Positions 34,741 through 47,285 of a DNA stretch of 64,000 bases are shown here, in pieces. The translations under genes and the position numbers were made by a program. Source of the stretch: Climacium dendroides (Eukaryota; Streptophyta; Bryopsida; Hypnales; Climaciaceae); contig OX467084.1 of the NCBI GenBank assembly GCA_950106755.1, positions 35,405,213 through 35,469,212 of the forward strand, read 5' to 3'. Position 1 is the stretch's first letter; every line of letters begins with the position of its first letter. The notes under the pieces were generated by a model. It was not told the DNA's origin and ran no database searches. It saw only the letters and a program-made list of their open reading frames with translations.

Positions 34741-35751
34741 ATGATGGCTATTTCAGTTGAAATTCGTGCTCGCATTATAGGTTTGAGTGAGTGAGGAAAG
34801 ACAGGAGTTGATATTGCAGCTATTGTTGGAGTCCCTGTTAGAACAGTTCAGAGGTTGGTGAAGAGATTTCGAGAAGATGGAACCTACAGAAGCAAACCTT
34901 GTGGTGGAAATCATGCTAAGAAGCTTAGTGATAGAGATGTTCGTATTATTAAACGTGTCTCACAAGCTAATCGTCGCTTAACGCTCTCAGAGATTACTAA
35001 TATGTGTCCTACTCAAGTGTCTAGAAATACTATTCGAAGGGCTTTACATAGGAGTGGCATTTATAGTCGAATTGCAGTCAAAAAACCTTTTTTGACACCT
35101 CGTCACATGTCTCAACGATTGGCTTTTGTTCAGAAGTATTGTAGGTGGAGTGTAGAAGAATGGGAGCGAGTTGTTTGGACAAATGAGTCTACTTTTGAAG
35201 TTGGAAAAAATTCTAGACAAATTCATGTTTGGAGAACTGCATATGACCGCTATGCATCAGATTGTATAGTTCCAACTTTTAAGAGTGGGAGAACTTCTTT
35301 GATGATTTGGGGTGCATTTGCTGGAGGACAAGTTTCACAACTTGTTTTTATGCCTAAGGATCGACGCTCTGCTAAGGATTTTGTTGAAGTGGTTTATAAT
35401 GGCGAGTTGCTTCATTTTATGGGTAGAGTGCCACAAAGATTGCTTATGGAAGATGGCGCACCTGTCCATCATAGCAAACTATGTGGAGAATGGAGACAAT
35501 CACACCTTTTGGAGAAGCTTGATTGGCCTACAAACTCTCCCGATCTCAATCCAATTGAGAACCTTTGGAAGATTCTGAAAGATGTAGTGCAACATGACCC
35601 AAATAGGCCTAGAAACTTAGATGACATGAAGACAATTATTGAAAGACAGTGGAGGTTAATTAGTGATACAAAGCTCCTCCAATTATGTCATTCTATGCCT
35701 TCTAGGTTACAAGCAGTGATTGAGGCAAATGGAGGACATACACATTGGTAG
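34741..35751 (+). pseudogene. Tc1-type transposase, 336 codons, nonsense and active-site mutations
   Basis: ATG 34741 begins MMAISVEIRARIIGLSE, then TGA (34792-34794, codon 18) in place of a codon such as CGA; the same frame continues to TAG 35749-35751. Two helix-turn-helix units follow: about codons 23-55 (VDIAAIVGVPVRTVQRLVKR) and about 65-115 (LTLSEITNM.., RNTIRRALHRSGI..). The catalytic domain shows WTNES (AAT at 35182, residue 148) where Tc1 enzymes have Asp, MEDGAP (Asp 238) and SPDLNPIENLW (Glu 273), with 34 residues between the last two: DD34E spacing. The first Asp is therefore lost. A downstream start would give 298 aa and drop part of the first HTH. The stop codon lies just inside the right inverted repeat. 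The protein would cut and paste the element at TA sites; this copy should be inactive. Confidence 0.92.
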
Positions 35752-36684
35752 ATTGTGTGTGCTTTTTTTGTATAAATTTTTTGACCTTGAATTTTGGCAC
35801 ACTTGTTATTAACATAAAATATATCTTGTGCCAAAAATTTCATGGTAAATAGACAATTTCTCAGCCCTTGGGAGGGTGTCAAAGTTGGTAGTAGTGATAT
35901 GGCTTCTCCCAATGTTTCCTACAACTACACATGTTGGTAGATTGTGTATATCTTTTTTATTATAAATTTTTTTACCTTAAAATTTGTCACACATGTTATT
36001 AACATAGAAATTATTGTATAGAAAAAATTTCATGAAAAATAAAAAAAAATATCAGCCCTTGGAAGGGTGTCAAAGATGGAAATAGAAAAATGGTTTCTCA
36101 AAGCTGCCCATGTTGGTAGATTTTAAATATCTTTTTTTGTAATATTTTTTTGTCCTTGAAATTTGGCATACATGTTATTAACATAGAAAGGGTTGTGTGA
36201 CAAAAAATTCACGGTAAATAGACAATTTCTTAGCCCTTGGAGGGGTGCCAAAGTTGGTAGTAGTGAAATGGTTTCCACAAGTGTTTCTCAAAACAATACA
36301 TGTTGGTAGATTGTGAATATCTTTTTTTGTATTAATCTTTTGGACCTGAAATTTGGACCATATGTTGAAATCATATATTAGTTTTTGTTCCAAAAATTTC
36401 ATGGCAAAAAAAATAAATTCCAATCCTTGGGAGGCTGTGAAAGTTGGTAGAAGTGAAAAAAATTCCACAACTACCCATGTTGGTAGATTTTGAATAACTT
36501 TTAAATGGTGAATCTTTTGGCCTTAAAATTTGGACCATGTGTTATTAACATAAAGATCAATCTGTGGTAAAAATTTCGTAGTAAAATACCAATTTTTCAG
36601 CTCTCGGGAGCCTCTCAAAGTTGGCTGCAGTGAAATTTTCTTCACTGCGATTTCGAAAACGCCAATTTGATTGGGACCCTACTG
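35747..36684. repeat. Right terminal inverted repeat of the Tc1 element
   Basis: Reverse complement of 33071-34010 with few differences, including all five tandem units. The inner edge begins GGTAGATTGT and contains the transposase stop codon. Confidence 0.9.
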
Positions 36685-38041
36685 TACATCCATGGAAGCC
36701 TCATAATAAAACCTTAGCTTAAAAATAGAAACTAAATAACCCTATTGCCAACGCGCTAACCCTATGCTGCATTTTTTACTGTTTCTTCAATTCTGTCTTC
36801 AGGTTTCTTCTTCTCTTCTTCATTTCATATAACTTCTACAAATGTTATACTCTAAGTTCTTTAACATGGATGACCCTTGCGTATAATAGAGAACTTACAT
36901 ACACATGCAAGAAAATCACTTGGTGCATAGTCGCCAACAAAACATACGGTTCACGACCAGCTGCAACTCTGTCATTGTAACGGATTGTCATGAATCCATA
37001 CTCGTCCACTTTTGTTGATGACCGCTCTCCTTCACTGTTTCCAATCCAAGAAGCTCGCATTACAACTCTTCTTCTGGCACTATATCGAACCACTATTATA
37101 TCTTTCAAAACACCGACCATATTTACTGCAATAGTCCGCCTTTCATCCCCACCAAATACGCATGCTATTCCATAGTCTTGTGTTACGAAGCCAAGGAGTC
37201 CACCCTCTTCATGAACTTTGTAATGATTTCCATGTACCCACATGTGCTTGTAAGATTGGGTTTCTTGGCTCAGTAATTTAGATAGTCTTCTCAGTTTAAG
37301 GTCTACTCCACCTACTCCATGCAATCGGATGAGACTTGATGTGTAATTATTGAGCCACTCCACAAAATCTAAAAGATCATCTCAAATGTGTGTTAGATAA
37401 TTACATTGCTGCCTTCATGACATCCCTCTCTGTGCAATTTCTCTCTCATAGTCATCACCCTCCATTGCAATTTGTCTTGTTCCTTGTTATACAATCTACA
37501 TTGCCGCAAAATACTTTAAAATTTGAACAATCTAAAGTAACTGTACTTGTCATTCCTTCTGCTCATGAATTAATATATGGATTATCATCAATATTCTCTC
37601 TTGTTTTTAGTTATAGAATGCGTGTACCTATCTTCTCATCACTACACTAGACGATCAGCACTATAGTTAGCCATGCTCTTTCCACAATGTCTTCTTTCCA
37701 TTGAATATGCAAACACAAAACATTTCCATTTTCATCAAACAAATGTATTACCTCCATGGCTCTACAGTTGCGATGGAATTCCATATAATCCAAGAATGAA
37801 TTGTCCTACACTATTCAAGTGATAGCAATTTGTCCTCTGCCCTACCCATCAATACTTCCCCACTATCGATTGGTTCCTCATTGTCATCCCACACTCGTCC
37901 TTCCCTAGTATACATTCTTAAAAAACTAGTGAGAGCACGCATCCATAGGTTTAAAGAACACAAGGATTTGAGTTGTGAGTCAAATATTGTGGCTCGTCAA
38001 AGTTGGAAATGTATCAATCACAAACTAAAGGTGTGGGATAT

Positions 38042-38147
38042 GGTCATGTTGATTTGGTTCACTTTTTTGTTAATTTCTATCCAAATCAACAGGTTATTGT
38101 CCTAATCAATGTGAACAAATCAATAGAAAAATTGAATTTTCTAGTAG
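38042..38147. repeat. Terminal fragment of a CACTA-family element
   Basis: CAATAGAAAAATTGAATTTTCTAGTAGTA resembles the right end of the MITE at 28162-28310 (CAATAGAAAAACTAAATTTT CTAGTAGTG). Upstream GTTGATTTGG and CCAAATCAAC form a short hairpin. It may be the true right end of the large CACTA region or a separate MITE relic. Confidence 0.5.
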
Positions 38148-41100
38148 TAATAGGGCAACCCATAGGTTGTTGAAAAACTAATGAGACAAGGATTTGAGAA
38201 TGCTAAGGCTCATAAAGAGATTATCAATACAAAATTATGGATAAATAAATGATTTAAAATCTTAGAGAATTTAGACTGTACATCTCTTAAGGGACTAAGA
38301 CCTTTGAAAGGCCATAACTTGCTTAATGCTTATTGCATTTGGAAAAATGAACAATCTATAACGATTTATTGAAATATTAGTTTAAAAAAATGAGCTTGCA
38401 ATCTAGATTTAGATTCCAAAGCTAAAAGTTATTATTACGATAGGAAGATTGAGAAGCCATTAGGGCTCGATTTTGAGATTAACCCTAAAATGATCATTGT
38501 CCCTTTGGGGGACAAAAGGAATTTCGGGCAAGTCTCTATGGGTTGAATTTTTTTCATGATTTTTTGAAATTTTTTTGAAGATAGAAAAATTGATTAGTTT
38601 CATGGGAATATAATTTTTCTTCAATCAATGCTTGGGAACAAGAATTACGCCCAAATAAGCTCAAAACGTGGGTGAGGAGGTGGCAAAATGAAATTTTAAA
38701 ATTTGAATTTCCAAAAAAAAATTCATAAATTATATTTTTGTCTACATGGAAAGTTTTGATTCATTCCCTTTGGGTTTATTTCGAGAAAGTTATAGACAAT
38801 CTTGTTTTGGGGGCAATTAGAGCATCTTCTTGAAAAAATAACTGGTACAAATCACTTCTGAATGCAATTTTTACAAATTTATAAAAAAAAGTTCGACATG
38901 GTTTAGTTTTTTTCCTATAACAATCTTGCCATTGGGATTAGTGTATTTTAATTCCACTTTAGAGATATTAATAATTTAAATTTCCCTTCAATATCATATC
39001 TACTTCTTCTTAAACAATTTTTTTAGGAATGAAAATAAATTTTTTTTGAATTTTTTTTTCTAGACTCTCAACTCTATTCTCAACCATAAAGATTTAAACT
39101 TCAAAACTTTGTAGTGCAAAAAATTTAAGTCAAAAAGTTTCAAAGTCAAAAAAGCTAGTCCCTCTACGTGCTGGAAAACTTGTTTTTTCACTTTAAAGTT
39201 TAAACGCCTATACCTTGCAATCTTTATAGTCAAAATTTATGAAATTTTTTCTGTACATTTTTGTACTACTTAGGTGTAATATAATGTAGTTAGATGTGAA
39301 AAAAAATAGTTTTCAAATTTGTTTTACTCTTTGCTAAAGAAATGGTAGTTTCAAGTATGTTTTGGTAGAAAAAAGGCCTTGGTCCTTTAGAGGTTAAAGC
39401 ATGGAAGCAAAATGGTCTTTGATGAAAGAAATTTGTTTGAGATGTCTTGGAGACCTATAAGAGAGTAGGTTGAATTCCACAACGAGTTCCATGAGGAAGA
39501 GTGGTCTTCCTCCTCCCTCTTGAATGGTACCATTGGAAACTATAGTGGCAACAGATAGTGAGGTTGGTGATAGAGCCTCACCACCGCCTTTATGTTTACT
39601 ATGGAATGCTTTTGAATATTCTTTTATACCTATTGGATGATATCCCATTCCACATGTTAGGCCATGATGTGAGTTCCAAGTCCCAATTGCTAAGTCCTAA
39701 GATGTAAATTATAAAGTGAGATTGCATGGGCCTAATTGGAAATTGTTGTTTAAAGGCAGATATTGCCAGTGCCAGTACATGAATTGAAGGTTTGCCCCAT
39801 GTCATCAAATCACATGCCCTGTGTCTTGTCAGAGTTAAGTGATGGAAGCATGGAGAATAGAGACCTTATGACTAGAGTACATGTACACTACACGTACAGA
39901 GTATGTGCAAGTGTTATGTGATCATGATCCTTGATGTCACTAAAAGTAAAATGTCATATAAGTGCTTTGGGAGAACTTGAAGAAGTAAGTATTACTAAAA
40001 GGTATGACAATCAAATTATAGTTGGATACAATAACTTTATAGATTGCGTCTTGTACTTTTCAAATATATTGTATAATTTAAAATATAATTGGTATTTTTG
40101 TCTTGCATAATTAACATTCAATTCTTGAGCAATACCAATCAAGTACTCCAAATTTAGTTTAAAAAAATAAAATTCTATTTTAAATAAATTAGTTTAATTA
40201 ATATTTATAATAATTGATTGAAAATATTGGTGACTAATTTTTTTATTTGATTTCATGAATACATGGGAAACATCTATATGCTCATTTTTCCTTCAATAAG
40301 AATCTAAAAAAATTGAAATTCCTTCTATAGAGTTTTTTAATGTTTAAATTTTGTAAAATGGGTATCTCTCTATTATCATTAGATTTTGGCAACGTAATTG
40401 TACCATTATGCTCAAATGTACAAAATGAGTTATCATATGAGGGGCAAATGCCAAAATCTAATAAAAACAAAGAGATACAAAATTTAGGCATTATCACCCT
40501 TATATTGAAATCTCTACAAAGGGAATTCTAAAACTTTTTTGGAGATGCTTGGTAAAGGAAAGATGTGCATATAGATGTTCTTCAAATATCCATGAAATCA
40601 AAGTTAAAAGACCATCACCAATGTTTTTCAATCAATTATCATGAATATTAAATGAAATAATTCACCAAAAATGGAGTTTTATTTTTTTGAGTTTGAAATT
40701 TGGTATGGTTGATTGATATTAGAGACAAACATCGTAGTATTGCACCACAATTGTTTTAGCTATCTTGTTTATCCAATGATAGACAAAAATGTACCAAAAC
40801 AATTCTGGCTTCAAATTTTGTTGCATGGCTTTAAATTTTCATTTTTTAAAATTTCTCACTTCACTTCAAATGAAATCAATTGATAGTCCCTCAAAATTTT
40901 AAAAATGGACCATATATATGTCAATGTGTAAAGCAACAAGCTATGACCCAAAAATTATCATTAGAATTATCAAAGTCAAATGGTTTTATAGAAAAAGACT
41001 AAAAAATATTATTTCATTAAATAAAAGATACTAATAACCTAAATATGGTTCAATTGCATTGCTAGAAGAAAACCTCATTAACCTTCAAAGATTAATTTTG

Positions 41101-44100
41101 TTTTTGGATAATACACAAATGAGCTACAAAATATAAGTTCTGTAATTTTGAAATTTGTAACAAAGAGACATTGGTAAACTACATTAAGGGTAGAAACTAT
41201 CTGCATGGTCAAATTTTTAGAAATATAATCCATACATCCATTTCAAATCATTATTGAAGATTTAACTCTAAAAATTTATTAAAAATTTATTTTCTATAAT
41301 TGGTCAAAATTCAATATCAATTGATTTTTGAAAAAAAAAATTCAATGATGAAAAAAAAAAACATTCTCTAAATAATAAAATTTTACAACACTAGACAAAA
41401 AGACATATGTTTAATTGTTTGTACTATAATCACCTACAATGCAAGTATCTATAATATAGGACATCAACCATAGGACATCTACTTCTATGTATGCTCAAGG
41501 CTTATAGGCTCAATTTTGATGTTTAGTTTTTAGTGTTGACACAAATAGTAAATGGTTGAACTTTTGATGACCACCATTCTTTATGTATTTCTTTAAAATC
41601 AGCTTAGATTTTTGAAAATCTCATGAGTTCAACTTTAACATTAATCTAAACAATGTTTAGACTTTTATTTTTTTAAAGCCTCTCAGAGACTTTTTATACT
41701 TGAGGTTTAGAATTCAAAAGTACTTAGTTGTATTAGTTTTCTAAAAAACAAAAAAAACAAAAAAGGCAATCTTGTAATTCAAATGTATTTAGTTGCATTA
41801 GTTTTTATAGCAATCAAGGGCATTAAGATGGATAATAATAAATTTTATTAACAAATTCTTGTGCTACAAGCAAAATAACATGCATATACAAATGCTTTAC
41901 AACTTTCAAGATTCTTCAATTTTGCAATTTTGCAAAAATGATATATTGGTTGTTAGTTCAAGCATTTGACCTATTTGTTGTGTTGATGTGAGTTTCAAAA
42001 TTAAAACTTTGCTTCTTAAAACTTTATCTCTTTATTCAACTTCAATCTAAATTATCTTTTTATTAAGATCATTCTAATAAAAATTTACAAAAAGTTCAAG
42101 GGTAGGTAAAAAATGTTATGAAATTCATTAATTTGAAATTTTCTTTTCATCTTAAATTTTTTTGAGGGACTTACATTCTTTTTTTTTTCTACAATTTAAG
42201 TTAAGTTTTATATGCCAAAATCCCCCAAAGAGTGTTAAATCAAAGTAGATATGCTACATGTCAATATGGTATTTGTTCCAAATATGGTAAAATACCTAAA
42301 ATAATCCAAAATCTTGCATTTATTTATGTAGACTAAAAACCCAAAAGTAATAGAAATTATGAATACTTTGTAAATGTTGGCCAAAATGCCTAAACCTACT
42401 TCTTATACAAAAAAGATTGGCTAAAATAGTCCAAAGGAACTCCAATGAGATCCCTCAATTGATTCCCCAAAATAAATTTTAGTTTTTTAGTAGTTTTGAG
42501 AAATAGTAGAACCCCCGATCATTAGCTTGTAGGTTTCAAAAACTCAAAATGGGCCAAAGGACAACATCTACAATAGAAGAAAGGTGTTATAGAATTGAAA
42601 TTGTGCTAAGATTCCTACAACAAAATTGATTTGCCAAGATTTTCCTTCATGAAAAAATTCTTTGATTTTTGATAATTAAAAGAAATAATATGATTTTTTT
42701 TCTTTGAATGTACAAAAAAACTGAAAGCCTTGATCATCTTTTATGGGATTCCATTAAAGGTTCCATAAAAATTTCTAGAATCTTTTAATTTAAAGAAGAC
42801 CCTTTTTAAGACAATCAATTGCTCAAACAAACAATTAAATATTCCTAGAAATTATTTAGGTTGAAATAAAAATTTATTAAAAATCAAAATAACTTCTTTT
42901 ATACTAACAACACTCCTTAACAAGTTTCAAGACATTCCAACATTCAATAGTACACAAGTTGACAAGTTTTTCCAATTCAAGTAAAATTGGGAATCATTTA
43001 TGGAGTTGACTAGTGTTCCATGAACATACAAAATTGGAATGAGGCCAAAGTGGGGGCTTTTTATACTATGTCACACCTACCAAATAGCATAGGTTACTTA
43101 ATTTTTTTTAAAAGTATACTCCAATAGTTGAATTTTTTTTCCCATTTCTATTTAAAATTGGTGCTAGCTTTTGGTGAGTTTTTTGCAATTGAAAAGGAGA
43201 ACAAGGTCTTCTTTCCTACAAAGTGACAATTTGTTTAAGATTTGGAGTTTTTCTCTAAAATTTAGGGTTTTGACTAGTTTAAAAGTGAAAAATTCTAAAA
43301 TTTAGATGGTAATTTTGAGTGATAAAATTTACCACTAGGTAGAAGAGAGGGAGGGGTGTTTGTTAAATATGTATATAAGAACATCCTTCTCCTTCTCAAA
43401 CCATCCCTTGTTTATGTTTTGTACCCGTTGAACCCATGTTAGTGGTTTTTTTGGCTATTAAACTCAAATTTGCCAAATGGTTCAATTAGGAGCAATTTAA
43501 TTCCATTGTTCTTGTTTTTCAAGCTAATTTTAAAGGACATTGGGGTCTAAAAAACCTTAATTGATGTTGTTTTTGTACTAACATTTGTATTTGAGTTCTT
43601 TGTACTAATCTTGTACTAACCATGGAGATAAGCCCCCCTATACCTTAGTAATGCTGCTCGTGGAATCCCTTTAGTGCATGTTGTTTTTTTGTTGTTTTTC
43701 ACACTCCTTTGGTGAAAAATACCTTGTGAGATTTTCCCTAAAATTTGTGTAGTTGTGTCATACTAATCAAAGTTTGTGTTACGTAAAGTTAAGTGATTGT
43801 ATTAACACACATTGTTTATTTCCTTTGAATAAACACCCCCTTTGATGAATAGAAGTGTTCAATTACTTTAACAACAATCTATTGATTACCTATAATGACC
43901 AATGGAATCCCATGATGTAGTGCAAAGGGCACAAAAAATAATTGTGAGGACATCCAAGTTGTATGTTAAAATTCTATAAATCACAAGACTACAAATAAAA
44001 AAGCAATGAATTTACAAAAGCCCAATTTTTTTTGAAATATACTTTGTCTCTAAAATCCCACTCATAAATCTCTCAATTAATTGCATCATCAAATCCTATT

Positions 44101-46914
44101 TTTTTTTTGAATAGCAATGCTAGCAAGGCGTTATATATGTCTTTCTATTCTTCAAGAGTAACAATATGTTTATAATATAGAATACTAGACAAGGATTGAG
44201 ACTCTTCCAATTTAGAGTTCATAAGTATCTATTTTAATTTAGTACTAGTTTCTATTTCAAGTTTAGGTTTAGATACTTGTAGATGATTTCTAGATCCTTT
44301 CAAAAACATATAATACTAAAAAAATGAGCTAAATACTAAAGGATAAAGTTTGGAATCCAAATTGGATGAGAATTAGTGAAATTCATCTAAATAAGATAAG
44401 AAAGGAAATTTAGAACCTAGTTAAAATTCAAAGTCTAAAAGTTCAATTAGAAATAAATATCACATTATAGATTAAAGGTAAATAGTGGATGAAGTTTTCA
44501 AGTACCAATTAGTGGTCAAACTTCATCTGCTTATAACTTTCACTAGAAAAGTCTAAACTTTAAGTGTCTTGGCATTCTAGATAGGTGATTTTAGGCCCTA
44601 CAAGGAACACCCTCTTAGCTAGTGTCTTAGAAATGATATAGATAGTAATCTAAAATCATTTGGAGGTAGTTAAGCAAAAATTAGAATTTACAATCAAATG
44701 GTGTGTTCAAATTTAGAGGAAGACTCGCTATTGAACTCACAAAAATTTCCAAAGTATTGGTGGTCTAGGGTTCAAGTAAAGGAATCATTAGATGGGGGAA
44801 CTTGGCCCAATGGGGTGGAGGTATGTATTAGCCATGGGCAAACATGGGCATAATTAGCAAGGTTGGGTCCAACCTTTGGAATGGAAAAAAAAGTGGTTGA
44901 AGACTTTTGGCGCACTTTTAGATAGAAATGACATGTGGTAGGCTATATGGGGAGCATTTGGGGATAAAACCGTTATTTAAAAAAATGAGCTATTGGACAC
45001 TTGGGATTCAAATGGAGTCCTAGCCTAAACCGTTCATGGCCTTTTTTTGATGAAGTTCTCAATAATAAATTAGACCTAGAGTGGTAGTGCCCTTACCCAT
45101 TTTTAAACTCTTCTTAGTGTGTGGGTACAAAAAACTATTGGAATACACATCTTGCACTATTGGAATACACATCTTGGATTTGAGCCATTTTTCAATTTTT
45201 TTTTCCCATTGTGTATCTTTCCTTGTATTCTTTCACTCTTCTATGCTCAATCTTGAATTTGGCTTAAGATTTGTAACAAATTTTTCATTTATCTCATAAT
45301 TTTTTGAAATTTAACAATGAAGTGGTCACTGCTACTAGACCATTTTTTCACTCATCTTTAATCCTAAAGATACAAGTCTTATTTTCATATATGTGGAACT
45401 TGCTTACCATAAGAATGACCATAGAATGCCAACTTTTTGAAGTGTTATATGTCCTAAAAGCCAATCAAAGCACAATTTTAGCTATGCCAAAACATTGATA
45501 TCCTTGATAAAGACCTCAAGACTCTCTACAAGATAAGACAGTCAAGTTTGCCTCAAATGACTCATCTTTCTTTGAGCTTCAATTCTTTGTAACTTAAAAA
45601 AATAAAAATTTAAAGCACCTTGAAAATGGCTTAAAATTTTAAGCGTCAAATTTAATAATATAATAATATTGGTATACAAGTTTATTCATATATTTGTCCA
45701 AATATGAATACATTCATTTCAAATAGTGTAATTCTTTCTCAAGATTTTGTAGCAATTTAGAGAATTCATCCATTGCAAAAGAAAAAACATATGCCTAAAT
45801 ATTCCCTTGAGAATAGATTTAATGTATTGTTTTTGAATAATATAAATTGCAACAAAAAATTTGTAGGATGAATGACTAGAGATTTGGACTATGTAATAAA
45901 TATAAACACGTGATGTATTGGATACTTGTCTATTACTAGATCTATTGGCAACTCAATATCAATTTAAATATTTTTTCAATTTCATATTGATGTTCATTTG
46001 ATTCAAACCAATTCTCATTTATTTAATGACCTTCGAAGTTTGACAACATAATGATAGCAAGTAGTCAATTCACATCTTTTTATTGACATTTAAAGTTTGA
46101 CAATATAATAATAGTAGTAGTTGGCATTTCAATTAAACTCTAAGACTCAAGCAAACCAAAATAAATTATATTGTAAAGGGAATTAACAAGAAAAAGGACA
46201 TATAAATGACTAATAAGAAAAGAAAAGAAAGGATTCAAGAGAGTAATTTAAGTAAATTTCATCCATTAGATCAAATTTCATTAGATTTATATTAATTTTT
46301 GTTTGAATTACATCAATTCCCAACCATTTAATTACATTTTGAATTCAACACTCAATGTGTTAGCAATTGCTTCTTGAGCTAAACTCTAGGACCGATACAA
46401 ATTAATATAAAATCATATTGTACAAGAAGAAAAGATTGAAAAGGACTAGTGAATGACCAATAAGAAAAAAAAAGAGAAAGGCCCATAAAATGGGATTGCC
46501 ATATTTTCAGTGATTTGACTAAAATTCATCATATTCATATTAATTTTCATTTATTTCACATCAATTGTCATTCATTTAATTTACTTTTCAAATTTGACTA
46601 CATAATAATGCTAGTAGTCAATTCTCATCCATTTAATGACATTCAAGTTTGACAATACTATGATATTAGTCATTGCCACTACCACAATACTCTAAGATCA
46701 AAATAAACCCAAAACAATCATTTTGTAAGGAAATAAAAAAATAGAAAGGAAGGATGAATCTATGGAGGATATTGCCATATTTCATCTACTTGACTAAATA
46801 TTATTAAATTCATAATAATTTTTGTTTAATATAAATCCATCTACCTAATGACAATTCAAGTTTGATAATACAATGATATTGGTAATTTGATAAAACAATG
46901 AAACCGACACAAAA
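38148..46914. other. AT-rich intergenic DNA without supported genes
   Basis: 8.8 kb of AT-rich sequence. The only longer open stretches that look somewhat protein-like are on the minus strand at 39394-39808 (for example GGGEALSPTSLSVATIVSNG), with no domain I know. It includes a hairpin repeat (40305-40540) and a 22-bp direct duplication (ACTATTGGAATACACATCTTG) near 45137-45178. Otherwise nothing is seen. Confidence 0.6.
40305..40540. repeat. Imperfect hairpin repeat (MITE-like), about 235 bp
   Basis: The left arm (TTGAAATTCCTTCTATAGAG.., TTTAAATTTTGTAAAATGGG, ..ATTAGATTTTGGCA) pairs with the right arm (TGCCAAAATCTAAT.., GAGATACAAAATTTAGGC.., CTCTACAAAGGGAATT). No clear target duplication and no CACTA end, so the family is unknown. 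Confidence 0.65.
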
Positions 46915-47285
46915 TATGAATGAATTATACCAAACATTGATGAAACATGCCAAATGTGGATCCAAATGTAAATGAAATATACGAATTATGGATGAAACAT
47001 ACAAAATGTGGATTCAAACATGAATGAAACACACAAATTATGGATGGAACATACCAATGTAGATAAAAATATGCCAAAGATGGATGAAACACACCAAATA
47101 TGGATGAAACATACAAAATGTGAATCCAAATGTGGATGAAACACATCAAATGTGGATGAAACACACCAAATATGGATGGAACACACAAAATGTGAGTCCA
47201 AATATGGATGAAACACACCAAATATGGATGGAACACACAAAATGTGAATCCAAATGTGGATGAAACACATTGAATACGGGTGAAA
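46915..47285. repeat. Minisatellite, units of about 19-35 bp (ATGGATGAAACACACCAAAT)
   Basis: At least a dozen imperfect copies of ATGGATGAAACA(C/T)ACCAAAT with an alternating spacer GTGAATCCAA. The apparent 120-140 aa minus ORFs (His/Phe/Ile-rich, repeated CFIHIW) are products of the repeat. Confidence 0.85.

Larger units (their letters stand above)
33071..36684 (+). mobile_element. Tc1/mariner-superfamily (DD34E) transposon, 3,614 bp
   Basis: Ends CAGTAGGGTCCCAATCAAAT / ATTTGATTGGGACCCTACTG, flanked by TA on both sides (33069-33070, 36685-36686), the Tc1 target duplication. Removing the element leaves the palindromic target ATGTACAT. It contains about 940-bp inverted repeats and one transposase gene (34741-35751). 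The two repeats are very similar, which suggests fairly recent insertion. Confidence 0.92.
32780..37915 (-). pseudogene. CACTA TNP2-type transposase, C-terminal part (DUF4216-like), split by a Tc1 insertion
   Basis: Minus strand, right to left. 37915-37680 holds fragments (GRVWDDNEEPIDSGEV; NCRAMEVIHLFDENGNVLCL). 37363-36845 is an open stretch with YKHMWVHGNHYKVHEEGGL, MVGVLKDIIVVRYSARRRVV, ASWIGNSEG, STKVDEYGFMTIRY and EPYVLLATMHQVIFL. This matches the DUF4216 pattern (YGVLKEII..Y..VVLF..W......VD.YG....EPF.LA.QA.QVFY). After a donor near 36892 and the Tc1 element, an acceptor at about 33064 leads into VFFIDNWRQPGWKIVLQKEP and ..NLPVNLNALEFTPG, the usual continuation. The N-terminal transposase_21 part is missing. 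Stops and frame changes show decay. The family call rests on pattern memory. Confidence 0.6.
21256..38147 (-). mobile_element. Large decayed CACTA (En/Spm)-like region with nested insertions
   Basis: The left edge reads CACTATAATAAAACATGG directly at the point where Copia homology ends, with GGA as the candidate 3-bp duplication. Near the other side (36.8-37.4 kb and 32.8-33.1 kb) the minus strand encodes the C-terminal part of a TNP2-type CACTA transposase. The DNA between shows scattered minus-strand coding remains. No matching right terminus could be found: the right limit given is the end of a CACTA-family terminal fragment at 38042-38147, which may be a separate insertion. Whether this is one element or several is not settled. 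Confidence 0.5.

Noticed and set aside
39394..39808. Two overlapping minus ORFs (84 and 69 codons) as a gene
   Set aside because: No recognisable domain, overlapping frames, no splice support; left as unassigned.
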